Part shown: piece after piece, positions 8,627 through 17,261 of the stretch | Position numbering within the stretch: position 1 is the first letter of the stretch | How the letters are laid out: the number at the start of each line of letters is the position of its first letter | Origin: Gordonia sp. PP30 | GTDB taxonomy: Bacteria > Actinomycetota > Actinomycetes > Mycobacteriales > Mycobacteriaceae | Direction: 5' to 3' | Assembly: GCF_023100845.1 (NCBI RefSeq) | Contig: NZ_CP095864.1 | Coordinates: 4,340,001 to 4,404,000, forward strand | Length of the DNA stretch: 64,000 nt | Notes under the pieces: generated by a model | The model's input: the letters and a program-made list of their open reading frames with translations, nothing else | What the model was told of the DNA's origin: nothing | Database searches by the model: none | Translations under genes and position numbers: made by a program

Positions 8627-8667
8627 CCGTCGTATCTGTCGGTCGACGACCGACAGATACGACAGTC
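8625..8667. repeat. Palindromic hairpin repeat, copy B
   Basis: The arms GACCGTCGTATCTGTCGGTC and GACCGACAGATACGACAGTC are almost perfectly complementary. Compared with copies A and C, paired positions change together (CCGT/ACGG here becomes CTGT/ACAG). The stop codon of the GAF regulator overlaps its first bases. Confidence 0.85.
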
Positions 8668-8806
8668 TCGTGAACCACCTCACGGGGGCCGGGGATCCGC
8701 CGGTCACACCTGCCTCTCCTGACGCGCCGGTAAGCTTGCCGAACCGATAGCGTGGTGGCGGCCGTCCGGGCGGGCGGAGTCGAGAAATCCCGAGGTGGTG
8801 TCGGCG

Positions 8807-9553
8807 ATGGTCGTGGTCGCACAGATCAGTGATCTGCACTTCGACGGCACCGCCGAGCACCGGGACCGGGTCGCCGCCGTCCTCGACTACCTCGATCACA
8901 CGGGCCGGAACGGCACCCCCGTCTCGGCCTTGCTGCTGAGCGGTGACCTGACCGACCAGGGCACCGCCGCCGAGTACGCGGAACTGGCGGCGAACCTGGT
9001 GTCCGATCTCCCGATCGTCGCCGTTCTCGGGAACCACGACGACCGGGCCGCCTACACCGCTCAGTTCACCGGCACACCGTCGATCGCGCCGGTGAACTCG
9101 GCACTGCGCCTGAACGATCTGCTGGTCCTCGGCCTCGACTCCTCGATACCCGGCCGCGCCGAGGGCGAATTGTCGGACGGCACCCTCGCCTGGGCGCGCC
9201 GCGAGATCGCCGCGGCCGGCGACGTCGACGTCCTGCTCACCTGGCACCATCCGCCGGTCACGATCGGGATGCCGACGATGGACACGCGGCGACTGCGCAA
9301 CGCGGCGGACGCGGCCGCACTGGTCACCGAACATCCGAACGTCGTCGGCGTGGTCACCGGGCACGTCCACACGCCGGCCGCCAGCGTCTTCGCCGGGCGC
9401 CCGCTGATCGTCGCCCCCGGCGTGGCGTCCACGCTGAATCTCCCCGTCGAGGGCGCCGGGTGGGTCAACGAGACCCAGGGACCGGGCCTGGCCTTTCACG
9501 TGATCGACGATCACCGCTTGACCAGCCATTTCCGGACACTGTCCCGCTGGTGA
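8807..9553 (+). CDS. Metallophosphoesterase, CpdA / 3',5'-cyclic-nucleotide phosphodiesterase type
   Basis: This 248-residue calcineurin-like phosphoesterase shows the full set of metal-binding motifs: DLHFDG, GDLTD, GNHDDR, the His of TWHHPP and GHVHTP. The family hydrolyses phosphomonoesters or diesters; this length and motif pattern fit the CpdA/Icc branch, which cleaves cAMP. The ATG at 8807 has GAGGTGG upstream; an in-frame GTG lies at 8795. It converges with the ERCC4-like nuclease gene, the stops being 2 bp apart. cAMP as the true substrate is inferred from family only. Confidence 0.85.
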   Translation: MVVVAQISDLHFDGTAEHRDRVAAVLDYLDHTGRNGTPVSALLLSGDLTDQGTAAEYAELAANLVSDLPIVAVLGNHDDRAAYTAQFTGTPSIAPVNSALRLNDLLVLGLDSSIPGRAEGELSDGTLAWARREIAAAGDVDVLLTWHHPPVTIGMPTMDTRRLRNAADAAALVTEHPNVVGVVTGHVHTPAASVFAGRPLIVAPGVASTLNLPVEGAGWVNETQGPGLAFHVIDDHRLTSHFRTLSRW

Positions 9554-9555
9554 GG

Positions 9556-10518
9556 TCAGTCGTTGCGGCGCTCCCAGACCTCACGGACAGCCTTGGGAAT
9601 GCGACCCTTCGCCGGAACGTCGAGTCCCCGGGCCGCCGCCCACGCCCGGATCTGCTTCGGCGAGGCCTCCGGTCCCGGCGCGATCGTCGCGACGACGTCA
9701 TCGGTGCCCTGCCGCTGGCGCCACTCATGCAGTGCGGCACCGAGCCAGCGGTAGGCCCACTCCTCAGCGAGCTTCCGGTTGTCACAGAACACGATCGGCA
9801 CCGCCGGGAAACGGATCTGTGCCTCGGCGACAGCCTCGGCGATCACCGATCCCGCCGCGAACTCCTGCTTGAAGACCTGGCTGTAGGACGCCTCCACGAC
9901 CACCGCGGCACGAAACTGCCCGGATAGCTCGGCGAGCGCGTAGTTCAGTCTTCCGTTCATCAGGCTGCCGGTGAGGTCACCCATGGACTTGCGTTCCACC
10001 ACCGCCACGAGATGGTCATCGTCGAAGACCGCGTAGTCGCCGATCGGGAGCTTGCGCTTACTGGTCGTCGCCTGCTGGTGGCCGAATCCGTAGGCGTACT
10101 TCTCCCCGGAGTCGACGACGATGTCCAGAACCTCCCCGTGTGCACGCGCGGTCGGCAGTGCAACCTGCGGCCGCGCTTGCTTCGCGGTCAGGCGTGACTG
10201 CCAGAAGATCACCTCCCGACCGCGGGCCCGGGTGATCACGAACTGCGAGCGGTTCTTCCGGGTGCGTTCGAGAACCAGGTCGATGGCCGCCCCACGACGG
10301 CTCACCGACCTGACCGGAACGGTCTCGACGATCTCCGGATCGTCCGGCCAGCCTTCGGCACGATGGCAGTACACCTTGGTTGCGCCCGGCCAGGTGTCCC
10401 GTGCCTTGAGCACGATTCCCCGGTCGCCCACTGGAATCAGAAGCAGATACGGCAGCGTCGACGCCTCGTCGGGATTGCGTGCGATCAGAAAGTCGTCGGG
10501 CCTCGTGACCTCTCCCAT
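9556..10518 (-). CDS. ERCC4-type nuclease domain protein with Lsr2-like DNA-binding tail
   Basis: This 320-residue protein has a central XPF/ERCC4-type nuclease region (about 130-260). The signature is VERKSMGDL, in which E175-R176-K177-xxx-D181 fits the catalytic ERKxxxD motif; the upstream Asp of GDYAV is also present. The last 35 residues (286-320: SPKQIRAWAAARGLDVPAKGRIP…) closely resemble the C-terminal DNA-binding domain of the xenogeneic silencer Lsr2, including the AT-minor-groove loop (RGR-like KGRIP). The N-terminal 120 residues are not recognised. It is likely a structure- or AT-directed DNA nuclease. It stands alone between convergent cpdA-like and pntB, behind a terminator. Confidence 0.75.
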   Translation of the reverse strand: MGEVTRPDDFLIARNPDEASTLPYLLLIPVGDRGIVLKARDTWPGATKVYCHRAEGWPDDPEIVETVPVRSVSRRGAAIDLVLERTRKNRSQFVITRARGREVIFWQSRLTAKQARPQVALPTARAHGEVLDIVVDSGEKYAYGFGHQQATTSKRKLPIGDYAVFDDDHLVAVVERKSMGDLTGSLMNGRLNYALAELSGQFRAAVVVEASYSQVFKQEFAAGSVIAEAVAEAQIRFPAVPIVFCDNRKLAEEWAYRWLGAALHEWRQRQGTDDVVATIAPGPEASPKQIRAWAAARGLDVPAKGRIPKAVREVWERRND

Positions 10519-10529
10519 GTGGTCAGACT

Positions 10530-10569
10530 ACCGAGGGCCGCGCACCCGGCTGGGTGCGCGGCCCTCGGT
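10530..10569. terminator. Strong hairpin downstream of pntB
   Basis: The perfect arms ACCGAGGGCCGCGCACCC and GGGTGCGCGGCCCTCGGT enclose GGCT. It lies 19 bp beyond the pntB stop and just upstream of the ERCC4-like gene, so it probably ends the pntAB transcript. Confidence 0.75.
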
Positions 10570-10587
10570 ATCGACTGAGCCGGCCGG

Positions 10588-12048
10588 CTACAGCGCCGCG
10601 ATGATGTCCTCGACGCGGTCCTTGGCGTCACCGAACAGCATCTGGGTGTTCTCCCGGAAGAACAGCGGGTTCTGCACGCCCGCGTATCCGGCGGCCATCG
10701 ACCGCTTGAAGACGATCACGTCCTTGGCGTTCCAGACCTCGAGGACCGGCATACCGGCGATCGGCGAGCCCGGATCCTCCGACGCGGCCGGGTTCACGGT
10801 GTCGTTGGCACCGATCACCAGGACCACATCGGTGTCACCGAAGTCGTCGTTGATCTCGTCCATCTCCAGCACGATGTCGTACGGCAGCTTCGCCTCGGCG
10901 AGCAGCACGTTCATGTGACCGGGCAGGCGGCCGGCGACCGGGTGGATACCGAATCGCACGTCGACGCCCTTCGCGCGCAGCTTGGCCGTCAGATCGGCGA
11001 CCGGGTACTGCGCCTGTGCCACGGCCATACCGTAGCCCGGGGTGATGACCACGGATTTGGCGTTCGCGAGCAGTTCGGCCGCGCCCTCGGCGTTGACCTC
11101 CCGATGCTCGCCGTAGTCGGTGTCGTCGGACGGGCCGGCGACGATGCCGAAGCCACCGGCGATCACCGAGATGAACGACCGGTTCATCGCCTTGCACATG
11201 ATGTAGCTCAGGTAGGCACCCGAGGAGCCGACCAGCGCACCGGTGACGATCAGCAGGTTGTTGTCGAGCAGGAAGCCCGACGCCGCGGCCGCCCAGCCGG
11301 AGTACGAGTTCAGCATGGACACGACGACCGGCATGTCGCCGCCGCCGATCGAGGCCACCAGGTGCCAGCCCAGGAACAGGGCGACCGCCGTGATGACGGC
11401 CAGCAGCACGTAGCCGGTGGTGTCGTCCTTCACGTCGCGAGCGACGTAGACACCGGTCAGCACGATGAAGACGACGATCGAACCGACATTGATGAAGTTC
11501 TTACCCGGCAGCATCATCGGCGACGACTTGATCCGCGCCGACAGCTTCAGGTTGGCGACGATCGATCCGGTGAAGGTGACCGCACCGATGAAGATGCCGA
11601 TCGCGACCTCGGCCGCGTGGATGCCGACCAGGGCACCGTAGTCCGAGTCGGCGGGGCTGACGTTCTCGACGCCGTTGATCGCACCGTTCCAGCCGATGAG
11701 GACCGCAGCGAGACCGACGAACGAGTGCAGCAGCGCGATCAGCTCGGGCATGCCGGTCATCTCGACCACCTTGGCGCGCCAGAGGCCGACCAGGCCACCG
11801 ATCACGACGGCGGCGATCAGCAGGCCGATCGGCAGCCACTTGCCGAATGCGGCGCCGTCGAACGGCAGGTCGTTCCAGTGGTCGACCATCAGGGCGATGG
11901 TCGCGGCGAGCGCGATGACCATGCCGACCATGCCGTAGGTGAGGCCGCTCTTGGCGGACTCGTGCTTGCTCAGTCCGGCCAGCGACAGGATGAAGAGCAA
12001 CGAGGCGACGATGTACGCCGCGACAGAGATCGTTCCGATAGTGATCAT
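10588..12048 (-). CDS. pntB: NAD(P) transhydrogenase subunit beta
   Basis: This 486-residue membrane subunit of proton-translocating transhydrogenase couples the proton-motive force to hydride transfer from NADH to NADP+. The first about 265 residues contain several membrane helices (…[10 protein letters not shown]…, …[36 protein letters not shown]…). The soluble NADP(H)-binding domain III follows, with [28 protein letters not shown] and [13 protein letters not shown]. The length matches bacterial PntB. It begins 6 bp after pntA and shares its transcript. It provides NADPH, which the many reductive and oxygenase steps in this organism need. Confidence 0.97.
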   Translation of the reverse strand: MITIGTISVAAYIVASLLFILSLAGLSKHESAKSGLTYGMVGMVIALAATIALMVDHWNDLPFDGAAFGKWLPIGLLIAAVVIGGLVGLWRAKVVEMTGMPELIALLHSFVGLAAVLIGWNGAINGVENVSPADSDYGALVGIHAAEVAIGIFIGAVTFTGSIVANLKLSARIKSSPMMLPGKNFINVGSIVVFIVLTGVYVARDVKDDTTGYVLLAVITAVALFLGWHLVASIGGGDMPVVVSMLNSYSGWAAAASGFLLDNNLLIVTGALVGSSGAYLSYIMCKAMNRSFISVIAGGFGIVAGPSDDTDYGEHREVNAEGAAELLANAKSVVITPGYGMAVAQAQYPVADLTAKLRAKGVDVRFGIHPVAGRLPGHMNVLLAEAKLPYDIVLEMDEINDDFGDTDVVLVIGANDTVNPAASEDPGSPIAGMPVLEVWNAKDVIVFKRSMAAGYAGVQNPLFFRENTQMLFGDAKDRVEDIIAAL

Positions 12049-12054
12049 GGTCGC

Positions 12055-13587
12055 TCAGGCTCCCTTGCTGAACATGGACAGCATGCGACGGGTGACCGAG
12101 AAGCCACCGAAGATGTTGATCGAGGCGAGCAGGATCGCGATGGTCGACAGCACCAGCACGGTGGTGTTGGTGGTCGCGATCTGCAGGATCGCACCGACCA
12201 CCACGACGCCCGAGATGGCGTTGGTCACCGACATCAGCGGCGTGTGCAGCGCGTGCGCCACCTTGCCGATCACGTAGTAGCCGATCACGATCGCCAGCAT
12301 CAGCACCATGAAGTGCTCCGGGATCTGACCCGGCGCGTAGGCGTTGATCAGGAAGAACGCCAGAATGCCGACCAGAACCAGGCCGACCTTCTTGCCCGCC
12401 GACATCGGCTCCTTGGGCTCAGCGGCCGGCGCGGCGTCGGCGGCCGCGGCCTTCGGCGCGGCGGACACCTGCACGGGCGGCGGCGGCCACATGCCCTCGC
12501 CGTCCTTGCTGACGGTGATGCCGCGCTGCACCACGTCGTCGAAGTCAAGCGTCAGCTCACCGTCCTTGCCTGGAGTGAGCAGCTTGAGCAGGTTGACGAT
12601 GTTGGTGCCGTACAGCTGCGAGGTCTGCGCCGCCAGCCGGCCGGCCAGATCGGTGTAGCCGAGGATGGTCACCCCGTTCGCGGTGACGACCTTCTCGTCG
12701 GCGACGGTACCCGCGGCGTTGCCGCCGTTGGCCGCCGCCATGTCGACGATCACCGAGCCGTTCTTCATCCCGGCGACGGTGTCGGCGGTGAGCAGCTTCG
12801 GCGCCGGACGGCCGGGGATCAGCGCGGTGGTGATGACGATGTCGGCGGCGCGCGCCTCCTCGTCGTACATCGCCGCGGTGGCCGCCTGCTGCTCGGCAGT
12901 CATCTCCTTGGCGTAGCCGTCCTCGGACTTCTCCGCCTCGAAATCGACCTTGACGAACTCCGCACCCATCGACTCGACCTGCTCGGCCACCTCGGGCCGG
13001 ACGTCGAAGGCGCGAACGATCGCGCCCATCGCCGACGCCGCACCGATCGCGGCCAGACCGGCCACTCCGGCACCGACGACGAAGACGCGCGCGGGCGGGA
13101 TCTTGCCCGCGGCGGTGACCTGGCCGGTGAACATGCGGCCGAACTCGTGCGCGGCCTCGACGACGGCGCGGTAGCCGGCGACATTGGCCATCGAGCTCAG
13201 CACGTCCATCGACTGGGCGCGCGAGATACGCGGCACGGCGTCCATCGCGAGGGCCGTGATACCGGCATCGGTCAGCTTCTCGACCAGCTCGGGGTTGCGG
13301 CCCGGCGCCATCATGGAGATGAGGACGGCGCCGCGGCGCATGCGCGCGATCTCGTCGTCCGTCGGAGCGTTGATCTTGACGACGACATCGGCCGCCCACA
13401 CCTCGTCGGCCGAACCGATGCGGGTGCCCGCCCCGGCGAAGGCGTCGTCGGGCTGCTCGGCCCGCGCTCCGGCACCGGACTCGACGATCACCTCGTATCC
13501 GAGCTGCTGCAGCTGCGCCACCGTTTTCGCGGTCGCCGCGACGAGCGTCTCGCCCGCCTTCGACTCCTGGGGGATACCGATCAACAT
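12055..13587 (-). CDS. pntA: NAD(P) transhydrogenase subunit alpha
   Basis: This 510-residue subunit carries NAD(H)-binding domain I (MLIGIPQES…, FVVGAGVAGLAAIGAASAMG, RPAPKLLT) in the first about 370 residues. A short spacer rich in Pro and Ala (WPPPPVQVSAAPKAAAA) joins it to about four C-terminal membrane helices (…VGLVLVGILAFFL…, …VLSTIAILLASINIFGG…). It is thus the fused, full-length form rather than the split PntAa/PntAb form of some bacteria. The ATG at 13587 begins the conserved family N-terminus, and the ribosome-binding site is weak. About 240 bp upstream are non-coding and probably hold the promoter; I see no clear operator there. Confidence 0.96.
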   Translation of the reverse strand: MLIGIPQESKAGETLVAATAKTVAQLQQLGYEVIVESGAGARAEQPDDAFAGAGTRIGSADEVWAADVVVKINAPTDDEIARMRRGAVLISMMAPGRNPELVEKLTDAGITALAMDAVPRISRAQSMDVLSSMANVAGYRAVVEAAHEFGRMFTGQVTAAGKIPPARVFVVGAGVAGLAAIGAASAMGAIVRAFDVRPEVAEQVESMGAEFVKVDFEAEKSEDGYAKEMTAEQQAATAAMYDEEARAADIVITTALIPGRPAPKLLTADTVAGMKNGSVIVDMAAANGGNAAGTVADEKVVTANGVTILGYTDLAGRLAAQTSQLYGTNIVNLLKLLTPGKDGELTLDFDDVVQRGITVSKDGEGMWPPPPVQVSAAPKAAAADAAPAAEPKEPMSAGKKVGLVLVGILAFFLINAYAPGQIPEHFMVLMLAIVIGYYVIGKVAHALHTPLMSVTNAISGVVVVGAILQIATTNTTVLVLSTIAILLASINIFGGFSVTRRMLSMFSKGA

Positions 13588-13825
13588 GTCGTTCCCGTGC
13601 TCATAGTTCGCTTCACCTTGGTCTCGTCGGCGAACCGGGAACGACGACGCGCAGCGCGCAGCACGATGCGGCACGCACGCTCGGCGGAGCCGGTTCTCGC
13701 ACTACGTGCCGGTACATCGTCGGACTCGGCACGCCAGGTCACGGGCAGGCCGGTCCGGCTCCCGCTGCTGGAAAACGTGGCACGAAGATAGCACGCGCAC
13801 CCCCGGGCACCCACGGCCGCGTGAC

Positions 13826-14692
13826 CTACACCACCCGTCCGGAATAGGCTATGTGCGCGGTTTGCGGGCCGGCCGGCCGGCCGGCGGCGCGATCCGGCCG
13901 CGCGGCCCGAACGCAGACCTCGGCCTCCAGGCCCAACGTCGGAAGCGGGTCGGGCGGCGGCGCCGTCAGCATGGCGATGATCTCCCCGGGCGGGGTCCGC
14001 AGGCCCGCGTCGTGCCGCTCGTCGAGCGCGACCAGCACCGATGCCATCGTGTTGAGGTCGACGCCGTACGCCCCCATCCCGGCCCACCCCCGGCGCGAAG
14101 ACTCGGAGTCGCCGAGGGCGAGGAGCGGGACGTCCTGCTCACCGGTCACGGTGCCGATCCGGACGGCACCGAATCGCCAGATCCGGCCGTCGGCCGTCCG
14201 GAGACATTCATCGGTGAGGACCAGGCAGCCCCGGTTCCGGTACAGGACCCAGGCCAGCAGTCCGATCAAGATCGGGGTCATGGTCAGCACCGCACCGAGG
14301 GCCCGCCCGCCGGTCAGCCTGCCGTCGACGACGTCCGCGATGCCGGCACCCAGCAGCATCACCGCGACGACGAGCAGGAAGGCGAGCGGATTGAGGAGGA
14401 ACGGCAGACGCCGCAGCCGGACCGCGGGACCGGCCGCCGGATCGTCGATCACGTCGATGCGCCTGGGCTCGGGCAGCCAGGCGGGCACCAGGAAGACTCC
14501 GATGCACACGCCGGCCACGACCACCGGAGGATCGGCCGAGACCACGCCGTAGTAGGCCACGGCCCCGCCGAACAAGAGCAGCAGGACGTTCGGGATCACC
14601 ATGCGGGGCCGGACGTATTCGGTGTACCGATGCCAGCGATACCGGCACAGCTCCGGCGGGGCGGCGCGGCTGCCGGCGTCACGGGGAGGCAC
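13826..14692 (-). CDS. Uncharacterised membrane protein with four helices
   Basis: This protein of about 288 residues is not recognised. After a polar N-terminus come two hydrophobic segments (VIPNVLLLLFGGAVAYYGVV, VVVAGVCIGVFLVPAWL), then two more (LLNPLAFLLVVAVMLLGAGI, GAVLTMTPILIGLLAWVLY). A soluble C-terminal region of about 130 residues follows, with TDECLRTADGRIWRF, similar to PH-like domains of small actinobacterial membrane proteins. The GTG at 14692 is 30 bp after the flavoprotein stop; the ATG at 14602 is an alternative that would remove the polar lead. It is probably cotranscribed with the KstR-box-preceded gene upstream, but no function can be assigned. Confidence 0.65.
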   Translation of the reverse strand: MPPRDAGSRAAPPELCRYRWHRYTEYVRPRMVIPNVLLLLFGGAVAYYGVVSADPPVVVAGVCIGVFLVPAWLPEPRRIDVIDDPAAGPAVRLRRLPFLLNPLAFLLVVAVMLLGAGIADVVDGRLTGGRALGAVLTMTPILIGLLAWVLYRNRGCLVLTDECLRTADGRIWRFGAVRIGTVTGEQDVPLLALGDSESSRRGWAGMGAYGVDLNTMASVLVALDERHDAGLRTPPGEIIAMLTAPPPDPLPTLGLEAEVCVRAARPDRAAGRPAGPQTAHIAYSGRVV

Positions 14693-14721
14693 CCGGCCGA
14701 GTGTATCGGCTACGCCGCAGG

Positions 14722-16191
14722 TCACACCGGGAAAGACCGGGCACAGGCCGCGTGTCGGCCGGCCCGCCGACCGAAATACGAGCCTTCGCCCAATTGCGTT
14801 CCGCTGGCGTAGCCCTTGCCGTCCTGAGCGATGTTCGCCGCGCACGCCCCGGCGGCGTAGAGGCCGTCGATCACCGTCCCGCCGGGGCGGCGCACCTGGC
14901 CGTCGACCGTGACCGACATGCCGCCGACGGTGAACCCGGCGTAGAGCGCGGTGCCGAGGGTGAGGTCGAACGCGGCCCACGGCCCGGTGTCCTGCGCGGC
15001 CAGGAATTCGGGGCTCTTGTGGAAGTCCGGATCCTCGCCGCGCGCGGCGTAGGTGTTGTACCGGTCCAGGGTCGCGTGCAGGGCGGCCCGGTCGAGGTGC
15101 AGGCCGTCGGCCATCTCGTCGACCGTCTCCCAGCCGTCGATGAACGGCACCAGCGGGAACTCGGGCCGTTCGAGATGCGCCTCGTCGACGATCAGATACG
15201 CCTTCGCTCCCGGCTGGTCCATCACGAAGCCCGAGGTCCGCGAGTGATAGGAGTCCTCGGCGACGAAACGGCGGCCCTCGGCGTTGACGATCAGGCCGGT
15301 CAGCAGGATCGACGGCGGATAGGCGGGCGCGGTGATGAAGGCCTGGTCCATGTGCTTGAGTTCGGCTCCGGCCGACGCGCCCAGGCGGATGCCGAGCCCG
15401 TCGTCGTAGGTGCTGCCGAGCGTGAACGGCTTCTCGGCCAGCTGGGGGGTGTACCGGGCGACCATGTCCGGGTTCATCACGAAACCGCCGGCCGCGATCA
15501 CCGTCGCACCGGCACGGATACAACCGTCGTTCCCGTTCACGTCTTTCCAGTAGGCGCCCACGACCCGGTCGCCGTCGACGACCAGCCGCCGCCCGCCGGT
15601 CTCGTAGCGGATCTGCGCGCCGGCCTCGGCCAGTCGTTCCACCAGCAGGCCGATCACCAGACCGGCCCCGCCGGTGTCGCCGGGCACCGGCACCTTGTGG
15701 CCCCGCGGCGCCGGGGCGGCCTGTTCGCGGAACGGCCACACCTTCTCGTTCCCGGTGTACATCAGGCCCTGCGTCTGCGGCTGGATCACCGCTTTCTCGG
15801 GGTAGTAGCTGCGCTCGAATTCGAAGCCCAGCGCCTCCAGCCATCCGAAGTGCTCGACGCTGTCGGTGCAGTAGGCGGCGATCTTGTCGTGCTCGGGGTC
15901 GCGGGAGACGGCGGTCAGGTACTTCGCCATCTCGGCGGGAGTGTCGTCGTGCCCGGTCGCCCGCTGCACCGCGGTGCCGCCGCCCAGGTAGAAGTGCCCA
16001 CCGGCGAGGCAGCTGGTGCCGCCGGCCGCGGCGGACCGTTCCAGGACCAGGACCGAGGCTCCGGCGCGCGCGGCTTCCAGGGCCGCGCAGCAGCCGCCCA
16101 TCCCGGCGCCGAGGACGAGGACGTCGACCTCGTCGGAGAACGCGGGAACGTCGTCGACGGAGATGATTTCGGGCAGGTCCAGACCACTCAT
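14722..16191 (-). CDS. FAD-dependent dehydrogenase, 3-ketosteroid-Delta1-dehydrogenase-like
   Basis: This 489-residue flavoprotein is of the fumarate reductase/KstD superfamily. The N-terminal dinucleotide-binding motif LVLGAGMGGCCAALEAARAG, the segment GGTSCLAGG and the C-terminal flavin-binding GLYAAGACAANIAQDGKGYASGTQLGEG are visible. Members dehydrogenate 3-keto-steroids or related ring systems. A perfect match to the KstR operator consensus lies 12 bp before the ATG, which supports a role in sterol catabolism. It could equally be a 4-ene or 5-alpha dehydrogenase or a more general flavoprotein. The downstream membrane gene may be cotranscribed. Confidence 0.82.
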   Translation of the reverse strand: MSGLDLPEIISVDDVPAFSDEVDVLVLGAGMGGCCAALEAARAGASVLVLERSAAAGGTSCLAGGHFYLGGGTAVQRATGHDDTPAEMAKYLTAVSRDPEHDKIAAYCTDSVEHFGWLEALGFEFERSYYPEKAVIQPQTQGLMYTGNEKVWPFREQAAPAPRGHKVPVPGDTGGAGLVIGLLVERLAEAGAQIRYETGGRRLVVDGDRVVGAYWKDVNGNDGCIRAGATVIAAGGFVMNPDMVARYTPQLAEKPFTLGSTYDDGLGIRLGASAGAELKHMDQAFITAPAYPPSILLTGLIVNAEGRRFVAEDSYHSRTSGFVMDQPGAKAYLIVDEAHLERPEFPLVPFIDGWETVDEMADGLHLDRAALHATLDRYNTYAARGEDPDFHKSPEFLAAQDTGPWAAFDLTLGTALYAGFTVGGMSVTVDGQVRRPGGTVIDGLYAAGACAANIAQDGKGYASGTQLGEGSYFGRRAGRHAACARSFPV

Positions 16192-16201
16192 GCCGTCCAG
16201 A

Positions 16202-16217
16202 CTAGAACACGTTCTAG
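16202..16217. promoter_or_regulatory. KstR-type operator
   Basis: CTAGAACACGTTCTAG is palindromic apart from the two central bases. The inner 14 bp (16203-16216) match the mycobacterial KstR consensus TNNAACNNGTTNNA at all fixed positions. It lies 11 to 26 bp upstream of the flavoprotein start. KstR is a TetR-family repressor of sterol catabolism. Confidence 0.75.
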
Positions 16218-16242
16218 AAATGCGTCTGCCCGTTGGCGGCGT

Positions 16243-17148
16243 CTACTGCGGGTCGAGGCTGTCGGCGAGCTTCGAGAGCGCCTGCGCCACCTCACGCAAC
16301 GCATCACCGACCTGCCTGCGCACCAGCGACTGCTCATCGGGCAGGGTGTCGGCGGCCCGGACCGCCGCCGAGGTGGCGGCCAGTGCCGTGTCCGCGGCGG
16401 CCACGACGGTCGCCCGTTCCAGTTCGGCGAGGGAACCGTTCACCACGGTCGGCGGCTGCGGCCGCGGGTCGGGCGCGGAGGTCACCGGGGCCACCACCGT
16501 CCGGCTCTGTCCGTCCGGGCCGATCACCTCGATGAACGACGTACGGCTCAGGTCCGCGTAGTCGTTGACCTGGATCATCGGCGTCGCGTACGCGGCATCG
16601 ACCGGTGGGTCGGCGGGCGCGTCCTTGTTCTTGCGGCGCTTGCCGGGCTTGGCGTCCTTGTGCTGTTTGGTCATCTCCACCCCTTCAGCCGGCGGCACGG
16701 GTATCGGCGCGGGCACGGCTATCGGCTCTGGTGCGGGTGTGGGCGGCGGTGCGGGCGCGGGCGGCCGTGCGGACGCAGGCACGGGCCGCGGCGCGGGCCG
16801 GGATTCCGGCGCGGGCGGCGAGACCGGCAGCGGTTCCGAGGTCGGCCGCAGCGCCGGGAAGCGGTGCATCCCGCCGTGCCCGGCGAACAGTGTGCACTGC
16901 GCGGCGTCGATCGACCGGCCCTCGCACGGGGCGAGCTCACGGCACGCCTGCGGGGTCCGCGCGAAATCCCCCCATAGCAGCCACGCGCGACGGGCGGTGC
17001 CACCGCGCCCGCCGTCGCTGGCATGGAATCCGGGATGCCCGTCGGGCAGGTCGCAAGTGAGCAGCCACGACGACTGCGGGGGCATCCGCAGCGCGGCACG
17101 ATCAGTGGGCCCGGCGACGATCGACGACCAGCAACGAGCGCGCACCAT
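16243..17148 (-). CDS. Unrecognised protein with paired CX5HX3H motifs and Pro-rich linker
   Basis: This 301-residue protein is of unknown function. The N-terminal about 100 residues contain two motifs of identical spacing, C32-x5-H38-x3-H42 (CDLPDGHPGFH) and C85-x5-H91-x3-H95 (CTLFAGHGGMH). They look like two halves of a metal site or a repeated small fold; Cys69 and Cys75 lie between them. Residues about 105-170 are almost only Pro and Ala. The C-terminal part begins MTKQHKD, is first basic and then forms predicted amphipathic helices (ELERATVVAAADTALAATSAAVRAADTL…). The ATG at 17148 has GGTGGAG upstream. It lies downstream of nadB on the same strand. Confidence 0.65.
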   Translation of the reverse strand: MVRARCWSSIVAGPTDRAALRMPPQSSWLLTCDLPDGHPGFHASDGGRGGTARRAWLLWGDFARTPQACRELAPCEGRSIDAAQCTLFAGHGGMHRFPALRPTSEPLPVSPPAPESRPAPRPVPASARPPAPAPPPTPAPEPIAVPAPIPVPPAEGVEMTKQHKDAKPGKRRKNKDAPADPPVDAAYATPMIQVNDYADLSRTSFIEVIGPDGQSRTVVAPVTSAPDPRPQPPTVVNGSLAELERATVVAAADTALAATSAAVRAADTLPDEQSLVRRQVGDALREVAQALSKLADSLDPQ

Positions 17149-17261
17149 GCTGCTCCACCTCACTTCATGCCTCGGCCCCGAGAGTCCCCCACTCGGGTGC
17201 AGTCTACGAAGTCCGGCCGACAAGTGGGTAGGACATGCCGACAACCAGGGCATCGGTCACG

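Noticed and set aside
10915-13791. A 958-codon open frame on the plus strand across pntA and pntB
   Set aside because: It is the antisense of two clearly recognised genes. The translation is rich in Arg, His, Asp and Gly with no family features, as expected for shadow frames in DNA of this GC content.
14701-16977. A 758-codon plus-strand frame opposite the KstD-like flavoprotein
   Set aside because: It is antisense to a complete flavoprotein and has shadow-type composition.
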